DNA of 64,000 bases. Origin: Bacteroidota bacterium. GTDB taxonomy: Bacteria; Bacteroidota; Bacteroidia; Flavobacteriales; Flavobacteriaceae. A program made the translations under genes and the position numbers. The notes under the pieces were generated by a model that was given only the letters and a program-made list of their open reading frames with translations, did no database searches and was not told where the DNA came from. Position 1 is the first letter of the stretch. Every line of letters begins with the position of its first letter. This document shows, piece after piece, positions 1-9,040 of the stretch. The stretch is from assembly GCA_023390775.1 (NCBI GenBank), contig JAEWCF010000062.1, forward strand, positions 44,881 to 108,880, written 5' to 3'.

Positions 1-89
1 GGGATAAAGCTCCAAAATGCCACCGCAAGGGCAACGATGACAAGCAATATTTTATAATTCCTTTTCATAAATGTGATTATAGTATTCAT
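1..89 (-). CDS. Partial N-terminus, probable tail-specific (S41) protease
   Basis: Only the first 29 or so codons are in the window; the gene runs off the left edge. The product starts with a short polar stretch, then MKRNYKILL and a hydrophobic segment ending in FWSFIP, which looks like a signal anchor. ATG codons at 89 and 68 are in frame; I cannot decide between them. In flavobacteria a carboxy-terminal processing protease with a similar N-terminus is often divergent from surE. That assignment rests on recall of gene order and N-terminal style, not on any catalytic domain visible here. Confidence 0.45.
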   Translation of the reverse strand, partial: MNTIITFMKRNYKILLVIVALAVAFWSFI

Positions 90-325
90 TGGGTTTGTGA
101 AAGCGTGCGCCTTCCGCTAAAAATTATGCCATCGGTTCCGGCTATCCGGCAAACTTGTGTTAAAGGTATAAAAATAGGTCGGGCGCGGTAAAATGCGTAT
201 TTTTGTTTTTCCAAAAGTATCAATATTCCCCGTCTTGCGGTGTTAATCTTTTTACAATACCTCGGGGGTTTTGGCATTGTGCCGAAGGTTTGTCGGCCAT
301 ATGCGTAATTCGTTACCAAATTTGC

Positions 326-1093
326 ATGGATAAGCCCCTAATCCTGGTTACCAATGACGACGGAATCACCGCTCCCGGCATCCGTGCCCTGGTCAGCGTC
401 ATGGAAACCCTGGGCGAGGTCGTGGTGGTGGCGCCCGATAAGCCGCAAAGTGCGATGGGGCACGCCATTACGATCAACAATACGCTTTACCTTAATAAGA
501 TCACTGTGGACCGACGCGTAGAATATGCGTGTTCGGGAACTCCCGCCGACTGTGTCAAGATGGCCGTAAGCGAAATCCTGGGCCGCAAGCCCGATCTCTG
601 CGTGTCGGGGATCAACCACGGTTCCAATTCATCGATCAACATCATTTATTCGGGAACGATGAGCGCCGCGGTGGAAGCGGGGATCGAGGGGATTCCGGCG
701 ATCGGATTTTCATTGTCCGACCTCGATTGGAACGCCGATTTCGAACCGGTGAAACCGTTCGTAAAAAAAATTGCGCAACAGGTTTTGCAAAACCGCCTTC
801 CCGAAGGAGTGTTGCTCAATGTCAATTTTCCGAAACTTCCGCTTGAATCCATCAAAGGAATCCGTGTCTGCCGGCAGGCCAAGGCACAGTGGGTGGAAAA
901 GTTCGATAAAAGGCAAAGCCCCAATGGCCGGGACTATTACTGGCTTACGGGCGAATTCGTCAATCAGGACAAAGGCGACGACACCGATGAATGGGCGTTG
1001 GAAAACGGCTTCATCAGCGTGGTCCCGGTTCAGTTTGACATGACCGCACATCACGCGATGCAGGTCCTCAATACCTGGAAGCTCAATGGATAA
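326..1093 (+). CDS. surE: 5'/3'-nucleotidase SurE
   Basis: Survival protein SurE, a metal-dependent phosphatase acting on nucleoside monophosphates. The 255-residue product has the family length. The metal-binding TNDDG motif is at residues 9-13, and the SGTPADCV and GINHGSN motifs follow. An open frame extends upstream to 203, but that extension has no family similarity, so the ATG at 326 is chosen. The stop overlaps the start of the next gene by 8 bp, and lpxB follows that, so the three are probably cotranscribed. Confidence 0.95.
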   Translation: MDKPLILVTNDDGITAPGIRALVSVMETLGEVVVVAPDKPQSAMGHAITINNTLYLNKITVDRRVEYACSGTPADCVKMAVSEILGRKPDLCVSGINHGSNSSINIIYSGTMSAAVEAGIEGIPAIGFSLSDLDWNADFEPVKPFVKKIAQQVLQNRLPEGVLLNVNFPKLPLESIKGIRVCRQAKAQWVEKFDKRQSPNGRDYYWLTGEFVNQDKGDDTDEWALENGFISVVPVQFDMTAHHAMQVLNTWKLNG

Positions 1094-1370
1094 AAGGCAA
1101 CTACTATACGGGTTCTTCCTTGGCCTGGCCGTCTGCATGGTGGGAATCGCGTTATTCCTCCTGGGAGCAATGTTGGTTGTCGATGGCGAGACTCCGCAAA
1201 CGCTTTATAAAAAACTGATGGCAAACGGACGCGCCGGCCAGATGATCGCCCTTGGGGCATTTCTGAACTTTGTCACGTTTTTCATCCTCCTTAAAATGAA
1301 GCGTGAACTGATGGCGCGCGGCATCATCCTTTCAGTCATCGTCCTAACCATCATTACCCTGCTGGTATGA
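1086..1370 (+). CDS. Small two-helix membrane protein between surE and lpxB
   Basis: A 94-residue protein with an N-terminal hydrophobic segment (about residues 7-30) and a second near the C-terminus (about 55-93), separated by a basic stretch containing TLYKKLMANGRAG. It overlaps surE by 8 bp and shares the ATGA junction with lpxB, so it is translationally coupled to both. I recognise no family. The tight coupling supports it being a real gene, perhaps related to envelope or lipid A work, but no function can be assigned. Confidence 0.75.
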   Translation: MDKRQLLYGFFLGLAVCMVGIALFLLGAMLVVDGETPQTLYKKLMANGRAGQMIALGAFLNFVTFFILLKMKRELMARGIILSVIVLTIITLLV

Positions 1371-2488
1371 AATATTACATCATCGCCGGGGAGCCTTCGG
1401 GCGACCTGCACGGTTCGGGGTTGATCAGGGGATTGAGGCAGGCGGATCCCGAAGCCGAGATCCGTTGTTGGGGAGGCGAACTCATGGAAGCCGAAGGGGC
1501 GACGCTCGTCAAGCACTACCGCGAACTTGCCTTTATGGGCTTCGCCGAGGTGATCCTAAACCTTCGGACCATCTTGCGAAACATCGACTTCTGTAAAAAA
1601 GATATATCGGCTTTCAAACCCGACGCCGTTATTTTCATCGACTATCCCGGCTTTAATTTGCGCATTGCCAAATGGGCCAAGGCAAAGGGCATTCCGACCC
1701 ATTATTACATATCGCCGCAGATCTGGGCCTGGAAAGAAAACCGGATCCGGGACATCCGGCGCGATGTGGACCACATGTATGTGATCCTTCCCTTTGAACT
1801 CGAATACTACCAAAATAAGCACGATTACAAGGTTGATTTTGTGGGCCATCCCCTGATCGACGCCATTGCCAGGCGGCCGGTATTGGACATGGAGACATTC
1901 CGCAGCAAAAACAAACTGGACGACCGGCCCATTATCGCATTGCTCCCGGGCAGCCGGAAACAGGAAATTTCCAAAATGCTTCAGGAAATGCTGGCCGTCA
2001 TGCCCGAATTTCCCGAATATCAGTTCGTCATCGCAGGCGCACCCGGCCAGGATCCTGAATTCTACGTTCCTTTTTTGTCCGGCAGCGGAGCAAAACTGAT
2101 ACACAACCAAACGTATGACCTGCTTTCGGCGGCTTTTGCAGCGATGGTCACCTCGGGGACCGCGACCTTGGAGACGGCGCTTTTCAAGGTTCCGCAGGTC
2201 GTCCTGTATAAGGGAAGCTGGGCCTCTTACCAGATCGCCAAAAGAATCATTTCGCTCAAGTATATTTCCCTGGTCAATTTGATCATGGACCAACCCGTGG
2301 TCACCGAACTTATCCAGGGTGAGTGCACCCCTTCAAAAATAACGGCCGAAGTCCGCAAACTTCTCGATCCGTCCTCGCGGAAACTCATGCTCCAAAAGTA
2401 TGAATCGCTCCAAAAAGTGCTTGGAGGCCCCGGCGCCGGGCAAAAAACCGCGGACCTGATCTACTCCCGCTGTGTTAAAAAATCCTGA
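1367..2488 (+). CDS. lpxB: Lipid-A-disaccharide synthase LpxB
   Basis: GT19 glycosyltransferase that condenses UDP-2,3-diacylglucosamine with lipid X to give the lipid A disaccharide phosphate on the cytoplasmic side of the inner membrane. It has 373 residues, the expected length. The N-terminal AGEPSGDLHG motif (about residues 6-15), the YYISPQIWAWKENR segment and the C-terminal TSGTATLE motif are all present. It starts within the stop codon of the preceding small membrane gene. No hairpin terminator was found just after the stop; about 195 bp separate it from the next gene. Confidence 0.96.
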   Translation: MKYYIIAGEPSGDLHGSGLIRGLRQADPEAEIRCWGGELMEAEGATLVKHYRELAFMGFAEVILNLRTILRNIDFCKKDISAFKPDAVIFIDYPGFNLRIAKWAKAKGIPTHYYISPQIWAWKENRIRDIRRDVDHMYVILPFELEYYQNKHDYKVDFVGHPLIDAIARRPVLDMETFRSKNKLDDRPIIALLPGSRKQEISKMLQEMLAVMPEFPEYQFVIAGAPGQDPEFYVPFLSGSGAKLIHNQTYDLLSAAFAAMVTSGTATLETALFKVPQVVLYKGSWASYQIAKRIISLKYISLVNLIMDQPVVTELIQGECTPSKITAEVRKLLDPSSRKLMLQKYESLQKVLGGPGAGQKTADLIYSRCVKKS

Positions 2489-2683
2489 TTTAAAAGCTGG
2501 TTATCAACAATTTGCGCTCAATTTGTTCGTAATTACGTGCGAAAAATTTGCCCAAATGTGGTAATTCTGTTAGATTTACGGAAAATTGTATAATAAACCC
2601 GAAAGGCGTTCGTTAACATTTTAGAGAATCCAATTTGGATTATTAATAAATAAAAGCCTGCCCCGGCTATAAATAAAAAATAG

Positions 2684-3307
2684 ATGCAAAAGAAGATTTT
2701 TCTGTTTCTTACCGTTCTGCTCGCCACATTTGCAAATGCCCAGGTTGTCACTTCGAAGAAGGAGGCCTTAAAAAAGGGAATTTACGAGCAACCCGCCGAC
2801 AAGCCTACTGTCGCCACCAAAAACCAGAAGACCTTTACCGCAACGCCGGTTAAAAAGACCCGTAAGCTGCGTTCGCTCATCAATGATAAGGACGAGCGCG
2901 ACATCATCGTGGACGAGGCTGAAAATTACCTTGCCCTGCAGATGATCAACAACGCGATGGAATTCATAGGAGTGAGCTATCGCGGAGGCGGCACATCACG
3001 CGCAGGCATGGATTGCTCGGGAATGGTTACGGCTGTGTTTGATATCTTCGGCCTTAAGCTCCCACGTAGCTCCAACGAGATGGCCAAGGTGGGGCAGAAA
3101 CTCCAAAAAGAAGAAGTGAAAAAGGGCGACCTGGTTTTTTTCAGGACCAATGGCCGCAGCGTGATCAATCACGTGGGAATCGTCGTTGAATCCGATGGTG
3201 AGGAAATCAAGTTCATCCACTCGTCCACGCAGCGCGGCGTCATCATCAGTTCCACCAAGGAACCCTACTACAGCCGATCATTTGCGCAGGCAAACAGAGT
3301 CCTCTAA
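2684..3307 (+). CDS. Secreted NlpC/P60 (C40) peptidase
   Basis: Probable peptidoglycan endopeptidase, 207 residues. A cleavable signal peptide ends at about residue 20 (ANAQ). The C-terminal NlpC/P60 domain has the catalytic Cys111 in DCSGMV and His163 in NHVGIV. A basic linker (about residues 25-65) separates signal and domain. It stands alone between lpxB and comEC and is closed by a strong hairpin terminator, so it is likely monocistronic. Confidence 0.92.
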   Translation: MQKKIFLFLTVLLATFANAQVVTSKKEALKKGIYEQPADKPTVATKNQKTFTATPVKKTRKLRSLINDKDERDIIVDEAENYLALQMINNAMEFIGVSYRGGGTSRAGMDCSGMVTAVFDIFGLKLPRSSNEMAKVGQKLQKEEVKKGDLVFFRTNGRSVINHVGIVVESDGEEIKFIHSSTQRGVIISSTKEPYYSRSFAQANRVL

Positions 3308-3312
3308 TAATC

Positions 3313-3334
3313 ACCCGGTCCGCCGGGTTTTTTT
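3313..3334 (+). terminator. Rho-independent terminator of the C40 peptidase gene
   Basis: ACCCGG at 3313-3318 and CCGGGT at 3323-3328 form a perfect 6-bp stem around a TCCG loop. A run of seven T follows. It starts 6 bases after the stop codon. Confidence 0.9.
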
Positions 3335-3382
3335 ATGGTTTTCCCGTAATCCGCGACTTTCGGAGAGGCGTAAATTCCAACC

Positions 3383-5353
3383 ATGGAATTGTTGCGCTTT
3401 CCCCTTTTCAGGATAGGATCGGTTTTTATTGCGGGACTTGTACTTCTGTACGGTGCAGGCCCGGCAATTTTCGTTGTGGCCTTTTTGTTATTATTAGCTG
3501 CTTCGGCTTTTTTCGGACGCGGTCCTTTCCGCGGGACCTCGCTCCTTTTGGCATCGGGTTTTGCGGCCGCTGTACTTTCGGGCCTGCATTTTCTAAAACC
3601 TGCCAACCACTACATGCATTATGTGGCCGAGAAACCCCTGGTTGCGCGGGGGCTAATACACGAGCGCCTGAAGGACGGACGGCAATCGCACCGGTATGTT
3701 GTTTGCCTTGACCGGCTCGGGACGCAAAAATGTTCGGGCAGACTGCTGCTGAACCTCAAAGGCCATAAACACCCGATTGTGCCCGGAACACCTGTCGCCT
3801 TCTACTCCAAGATCCTGCCTAACCGCAAACCGCTCAACCCCGGACAGTTTGACTACGCCGCCTACCTGGAAAACCAGTCCATCCCGGCACAAGCCTATGT
3901 CGATTCATCGCTGCTGGTTACCGGAAAACCCATCGGCACGTTGAGACACCAATTTGACCGCCTGCGGCAAAGAGCGATGCGAGGCCTCGCAAAATCAGGT
4001 ATGTCAAGTGAAAGCCTTTCGATCCTTAACGCACTCGTGCTCGGGCAACGCCAGGAACTGGACCGCGAACTTGTCAAGGATTATGAGGTTGCCGGTGCAG
4101 TCCATATCCTTTCGGTTTCGGGATTGCACGTAGGATTCGTGATGATGGCGCTGTCCCTGGTGATGAAACCCCTTCCGAGAAACAGGCAGGGGCGCGCGAT
4201 CAGGTTATCGATACAGCTGATTTTCCTCTGGGCTTTTGCGGTCCTTACAGGCCTTTCGCCATCGGTCGTGCGCTCCGCAACAATGTTTTCGCTCTTGGCA
4301 ATCGGTGATTCCCTCCGCAGGCCGCAAAACCGGTTTCATACGCTCATGGCCTCGGCATTGATCATACTCATGGCAGACCCTTCTCTTCTTTGGGACGTGG
4401 GTTTTCAGCTGAGTTATTCGGCCGTGACCTTCATCCTATGGCTTTATCCCGTATTGAAATCGATGTGGGAACCCGGAAATGCATTAGTGAAATACATTCG
4501 GGACCTGCTGGCGGTATCCATTGCGGCACAGCTGGGAACTCTGCCGTTCTGCCTGCTCTATTTCCATCAATTTCCCGGCCTGTTCCTTGTCACGAACCTT
4601 GTGGTGATCCCGCTGGTGACCATCATCATGTTGGCGGGAATGCTCTCGATGACCATCGCAACGATCACTTTTGTCCCCAAGGCGCTCATCCTGATAACCG
4701 AATGGAGCATCGCCCTGATGAACCAGGCAATTTCAACTATTGCTTCGGTCGATGTATTCGCCTTTGGAAACATACCCTTTAGCCTTTCGATGGCGGTCGC
4801 GCTCGCAGGCGCAATCATTTCGGCGGGGATTTTCATCTCGGCACCCTCGAGAGGCCGGGCCATATTGGTTATGGTGACGGTTTTGGCTATACAAGTGACG
4901 GTTCTATTTGAAAAAAGCCGCGCGGCGCAATCCTCGGAACTCATAGTGTTCAACGACCGGAAATCGCCGCTGATAGCAGTTCGACACGGCCTTGAAATCA
5001 GGGCCCACAGCGACTCGCTCAATGAATACCTATTGAAACCGTATCGGCTACAAAGCTTTGCGTCAATTGCCCGCAGCCAAACCGCTTCTGACCTTCTTTA
5101 TTACGGAGGTAAAAAAATCCTACTGACCCGGGGACCGACGCCCCTGGTCCGTTTGCGCCCCGACGTGGTCATACTCTCCGGGTCACCAAAATTGAATCTG
5201 GAGCGCGCACTTCTGACATGGAAACCCAGCGTGGTTATCGCCGACGGTACCAACTATAAATCCTACATCAGCCGATGGAAAAGCACGTGCATCAAACAAA
5301 AAATCCCCTTCCACTCAACGAGCGAAAAGGGATATTTCAAAATTTCGGGATAA
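3383..5353 (+). CDS. comEC: ComEC/Rec2 family DNA-uptake channel protein
   Basis: Polytopic membrane protein, 656 residues, with an N-terminal DUF4131-like part and a central Competence domain. The typical HILSVSGLHVGFV motif lies near residue 240 and a PSVVRSATMF motif near residue 290. In transformable bacteria ComEC conducts single-stranded DNA across the inner membrane. The last 130 or so residues sit where long ComEC proteins carry a metallo-beta-lactamase domain, but no HxHxDH metal motif is visible, so that domain is degenerate or absent. Its stop abuts the stop of the convergent thioredoxin gene. Natural competence is inferred from family only. Confidence 0.9.
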   Translation: MELLRFPLFRIGSVFIAGLVLLYGAGPAIFVVAFLLLLAASAFFGRGPFRGTSLLLASGFAAAVLSGLHFLKPANHYMHYVAEKPLVARGLIHERLKDGRQSHRYVVCLDRLGTQKCSGRLLLNLKGHKHPIVPGTPVAFYSKILPNRKPLNPGQFDYAAYLENQSIPAQAYVDSSLLVTGKPIGTLRHQFDRLRQRAMRGLAKSGMSSESLSILNALVLGQRQELDRELVKDYEVAGAVHILSVSGLHVGFVMMALSLVMKPLPRNRQGRAIRLSIQLIFLWAFAVLTGLSPSVVRSATMFSLLAIGDSLRRPQNRFHTLMASALIILMADPSLLWDVGFQLSYSAVTFILWLYPVLKSMWEPGNALVKYIRDLLAVSIAAQLGTLPFCLLYFHQFPGLFLVTNLVVIPLVTIIMLAGMLSMTIATITFVPKALILITEWSIALMNQAISTIASVDVFAFGNIPFSLSMAVALAGAIISAGIFISAPSRGRAILVMVTVLAIQVTVLFEKSRAAQSSELIVFNDRKSPLIAVRHGLEIRAHSDSLNEYLLKPYRLQSFASIARSQTASDLLYYGGKKILLTRGPTPLVRLRPDVVILSGSPKLNLERALLTWKPSVVIADGTNYKSYISRWKSTCIKQKIPFHSTSEKGYFKISG

Positions 5354-5812
5354 TTATTTTCCGAGAATCTTATTGGCGCCTTCCAACCATTTGGACGGCC
5401 CGCCGGCGACGTAGCCCGTACTTCCGAGGCGTTCAAAATTCAACTTTCCATCCTTGCGCGTGGCGTTGGCGATCCAGACCGTCGGATAACCCTGGACCTG
5501 GAAGGCCTGTTGCATTTCCATATTCTGCTTCTGCAATTCGGGGGTCATCGGGGAACGACGGGGAAAATCGAGTTCGACAAGAACCACGTTTTCCTTGGCC
5601 CACGCGGCGAATTCGGGTGTTTTCAGGACTTCTTTCTGCAGACGGATACACCAACCGCACCAGTCGCTGCCCGTAAAAAATAACAGTAGTGGTTTCTTGG
5701 TCTTGGCCGAGATATCGGCCGCTTTGTTCAAATCGGTATGCCAGGCGATATCCTGTGCTTGCGAGGCAAAACTTCCGGCAACGAGAAAAAGGGCAATGAT
5801 AAATTTTTTCAT
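5354..5812 (-). CDS. Periplasmic thioredoxin-family protein
   Basis: A 152-residue thioredoxin fold with a signal peptide ending at about residue 20 (ASQAQ) and a WCGWC active site (Cys52, Cys55). It resembles the secreted thioredoxin_7/DsbD-gamma-like group that handles disulfides in the envelope. It lies 54 bp downstream of the last POT transporter on the same strand, so it could be cotranscribed with the peptide operon, although the gap is large enough for its own promoter. Partner unknown. Confidence 0.88.
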   Translation of the reverse strand: MKKFIIALFLVAGSFASQAQDIAWHTDLNKAADISAKTKKPLLLFFTGSDWCGWCIRLQKEVLKTPEFAAWAKENVVLVELDFPRRSPMTPELQKQNMEMQQAFQVQGYPTVWIANATRKDGKLNFERLGSTGYVAGGPSKWLEGANKILGK

Positions 5813-5866
5813 AATCAGATTTTAAGCGCGCCGCATTTTGCAAATACGGTGCCGAAAATTAGCGAA

Positions 5867-7381
5867 TTATTTGACATCCTGCATGAGTTTTTTGATCCAG
5901 GGCGCCATCACAATCAACGCAACGCCTGCGATGACAGCATAGATGGCCAGGACCCTGTAGCCTTCGGTGTATACCTCAAGTTGCTGCAGGTTCGTCAATC
6001 CCTGCGAATCCTGGGCGATACCCGCGCCGAGCAGACCGGCGAAATATTGACCATAGGCGCTCGCCAGGAACCACATACCCATCATCACCGCCTGCATCCG
6101 CGCCGGAGAAAGCTTGGTCATGGCCGACATCCCTATCGGGGAAACGCAAAGTTCGCCGAAGGTAATGACCAACCACCCAAGGGTAAACACGTCCAATGAT
6201 GTCATCCCTTTTAAGTCGGCGAAAAAACGGGTGTAATAAAAAACGTAAAAACCGCCGGCCAGGAAAAGGAATCCCAGCCCGAACTTGACGATCGTATTGG
6301 GTTCGATCTTGCGCCTTGCCATAAAAAGCCAGACCATTCCCACGAGCGCCGCGAATATAATTACAAAGAGTGAATTCGCCGAGTTGTTGACCCCGTTGGG
6401 ATCCACTTCGACACTTAGGAGCGTGTTTTCAAGGTTATTGGCGGCGAACAGGCTCAGCGAACCGCCGCTCTGTTCGAAGAAAGCCCAAAATACAATGGAA
6501 AAAAGGATGAAAATAAGCGCCGCAGTGAGCTTTCCGTTTTCGGCGGCGGAGAAATTGCGCATCTCGAAAAATAGGTACAGCAAGGCGCAAGGCCCGATAA
6601 TGTACATGAACAGATCGGTGTAACCCGGATTCGACACCAGCAATATGATGAGCGGAATCACGGCCAATGAACCGACATAGGTCACGATCTCGTACGTGCT
6701 CCGGCGCTTTTTATCAAGATGGCCGAGGGGTGAAATCCCGATGCTGGCGAGGCTTTTTTGCGTCTGCACGAAGGTCAGCAGGCTGATGATCATGACGATC
6801 GCGGCGAACCCGAAGGCAACGTTCCACCGCAAATGCTCGGGTACGAAACCGCTGAACATCGTGCCGTTCGCCACGGCGATGCAGAGGTACCCACCGATCA
6901 ACGCGCCAAGGTTGACGCCCATGTAAAAAAACGAAAATCCGGCGTCGCGCCGTGGATCCCCCTCGCGGTAAAGCCTGCCCACCATCGTGGAAATATTCGG
7001 TTTGAAATAACCCGTACCGATAATGGTGAACGCGATTCCCTCGAAGAAAAACGATTTTGGATCGATCGCCAGGATGATGCTACCCGCGATCATCAGCAAT
7101 CCGCCCCAAAAGAGCGACTTGCGGTAACCGAGGATCTTGTCGGCGAAGAGCCCGCCAATAAAGGTAAAGGCATAGACGAAGGCCTGGGTCGCTCCGTACT
7201 GCAGGTTGGCGACCACATCGTTCATCCCAAGTTGGGTCACCATAAAGATCACAAGCATGCCGCGCATCCCATAGAAACAGAAGCGCTCCCACATCTCGCT
7301 GAAGAACAAATACCACAGCTGCCTGGGGTAGCGTCCCTTGAAATCGTGGATCTCGGTGATGTCGGCGATTGGGTGATCCAT
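5867..7381 (-). CDS. POT-family proton-dependent peptide transporter (third copy in operon)
   Basis: Proton-coupled di/tripeptide importer of the major facilitator superfamily, 504 residues with about twelve or more membrane helices. The POT signature with the charged ExxER motif (EMWERFCFYG) is at about residues 29-38. FFKPNIST and the GxFxFFYMGVN segment in the middle also fit the family. It overlaps the stop of the preceding POT gene by one base, so translation is coupled. It is the last of three consecutive POT genes behind a DPP-IV peptidase and is the shortest and most canonical of them. Confidence 0.93.
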   Translation of the reverse strand: MDHPIADITEIHDFKGRYPRQLWYLFFSEMWERFCFYGMRGMLVIFMVTQLGMNDVVANLQYGATQAFVYAFTFIGGLFADKILGYRKSLFWGGLLMIAGSIILAIDPKSFFFEGIAFTIIGTGYFKPNISTMVGRLYREGDPRRDAGFSFFYMGVNLGALIGGYLCIAVANGTMFSGFVPEHLRWNVAFGFAAIVMIISLLTFVQTQKSLASIGISPLGHLDKKRRSTYEIVTYVGSLAVIPLIILLVSNPGYTDLFMYIIGPCALLYLFFEMRNFSAAENGKLTAALIFILFSIVFWAFFEQSGGSLSLFAANNLENTLLSVEVDPNGVNNSANSLFVIIFAALVGMVWLFMARRKIEPNTIVKFGLGFLFLAGGFYVFYYTRFFADLKGMTSLDVFTLGWLVITFGELCVSPIGMSAMTKLSPARMQAVMMGMWFLASAYGQYFAGLLGAGIAQDSQGLTNLQQLEVYTEGYRVLAIYAVIAGVALIVMAPWIKKLMQDVK

Positions 7382-9039
7382 TATTTGATGCCTTTTTCGG
7401 CCATGACTTTATTGAGATTTTTCAAAAGCGCGAACATCAACAAGGTGGCGCACATCAACAGCACGAAGTTGACCCAGAAGAAATCGGCCTTGTTTTCATA
7501 GGTATCCCACATGGAAGCCAGCACGCCGCTGAGTTTGTTCCCAATGGAGGTCGACAGGAACCAGCCGCCCATCATGAGCGAGGTAATATTCACCGGGCTG
7601 AGTTTTGACACGATCGAAAGCCCCATCGGGCTCAGGAACAGTTCGCCGATGGTGATCACTCCGTAGTTGGCAACGAGCCACCAGACGCTGACTTTTTCGG
7701 TTCCGTTCTCGCCGATCTTGACCGCCGCGACCATCACGAGTACCGACAATGCCGAAATCAGCAGCCCGAAAGCGATCTTGGTCGGGGTTGAAGGCTCGCG
7801 GTTGCGCTGCCGCAGATAAGTAAAAAATGCCACCACGAGCGGCGTCAGGATAATGACCCAACCGGGATTGATGGATTGGCTGAGATTCGTGGCCCAAAGC
7901 GTGACAGACGAACCTTCGGCCGGAAGTTTCTCCTTTTCCACGTTGCGGAAATAAAGCGGGTAATTGACCTCCTTGACGACCTCGCCGTCCTTCTTGATCA
8001 GCCGGAACTGTTCGTCGTATAGCGCAACCGAATCCTTTGCATAGGTGGTTTCGCCGGCAAGCTTTAGGGCGGAAAAGGCCTCTCCCGTTGTACCCGTGAC
8101 CTCGCGGTCGGTGTAGCGGTCGGCCCATGTGGTCAGCGCCGAACCGTTGAGCTTGAAAACGGCCCAGAACAGGATCACGACGGCAAATATCGCAAGCAGG
8201 GCGCCGATGGGACGTTTGTCCTCGGGCCTGGCCCTGAAATAGAGGGACGCGTAAAAAACGATGACCGGGATGCACGCGAAGATGAACGCATCGGTGGAAT
8301 CGGAACCAAAGATGAACGCATCGGGGTTCGCCTCAGAATAAACGCCCTTGAGCAACCACCCGATCACTCCGAAAATCACCGACGGCACCAAAATGAACAA
8401 AACGATCTTGTAAAACGGCATGTCCCCGGGCTGTGTACCCTTTTTATGGTCGTAACCTTTGTAATGCTTGGTACCCAGGATAAACACCAGGACGCCGATG
8501 AACATTCCCACGCCGGCGGCCATGAAGGCGTACTGCCAACCCAAAAGGATCTGCAGCGCCGCACCGAAGAAATTACAGATGAAGGCGCCCACGTTGATTC
8601 CCATGTAGAAGATATTGTAGCCCTCGTCCTTCTTTTCGCGATACTGGTCATTCGAGTAGAAATTGCCCAGCAACGTGGAAATGTTGGGTTTGAAGAATCC
8701 GTTGCCGATGATCACAAAGGTCATGGCAATATACAGCACTTCGATCGAATGGATGCCCATCAGGAAATACCCGATGCCCATCAGGACGCCGCCGATGATG
8801 ATCGACGATCGGTAACCAAGATAGCGGTCGGCGATAAGTCCTCCCAGGAAAGGTGTCAAGAATACAAGTGCGATGAACGTTCCGTAAAGGTCGGACGCTT
8901 CTTTTTCGGTCATCGCGAAACCGGCCTCGACATCCTTGAGATACAGCGTGAAGATGCCGATCATCAAGTAATAGCCGAAGCGTTCCCACATTTCAGAAAG
9001 GAACAGGTACGGAAGCGCCTTTGGATGTTTGCTCCACAT
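7381..9039 (-). CDS. POT-family peptide transporter with a central insertion (second copy)
   Basis: A 552-residue POT transporter with the ExxER signature (SEMWERFGYY) near residue 15 and FFKPNIST near residue 110. Unlike its neighbours it carries a polar insertion of roughly 80-90 residues (about 310-395), between the middle and late membrane segments, that contains predicted beta-type sequence rather than a helix pair. Such a loop may lie in the periplasm. The ATG is one base after the previous POT stop. Substrates are presumably di- and tripeptides; which ones cannot be read from the sequence. Confidence 0.93.
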   Translation of the reverse strand: MWSKHPKALPYLFLSEMWERFGYYLMIGIFTLYLKDVEAGFAMTEKEASDLYGTFIALVFLTPFLGGLIADRYLGYRSSIIIGGVLMGIGYFLMGIHSIEVLYIAMTFVIIGNGFFKPNISTLLGNFYSNDQYREKKDEGYNIFYMGINVGAFICNFFGAALQILLGWQYAFMAAGVGMFIGVLVFILGTKHYKGYDHKKGTQPGDMPFYKIVLFILVPSVIFGVIGWLLKGVYSEANPDAFIFGSDSTDAFIFACIPVIVFYASLYFRARPEDKRPIGALLAIFAVVILFWAVFKLNGSALTTWADRYTDREVTGTTGEAFSALKLAGETTYAKDSVALYDEQFRLIKKDGEVVKEVNYPLYFRNVEKEKLPAEGSSVTLWATNLSQSINPGWVIILTPLVVAFFTYLRQRNREPSTPTKIAFGLLISALSVLVMVAAVKIGENGTEKVSVWWLVANYGVITIGELFLSPMGLSIVSKLSPVNITSLMMGGWFLSTSIGNKLSGVLASMWDTYENKADFFWVNFVLLMCATLLMFALLKNLNKVMAEKGIK

Positions 9040-9040
9040 A

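Noticed and set aside
203..325. N-terminal extension of SurE
   Set aside because: The additional 41 residues have no counterpart in the family and the ATG at 326 gives the conserved N-terminus.
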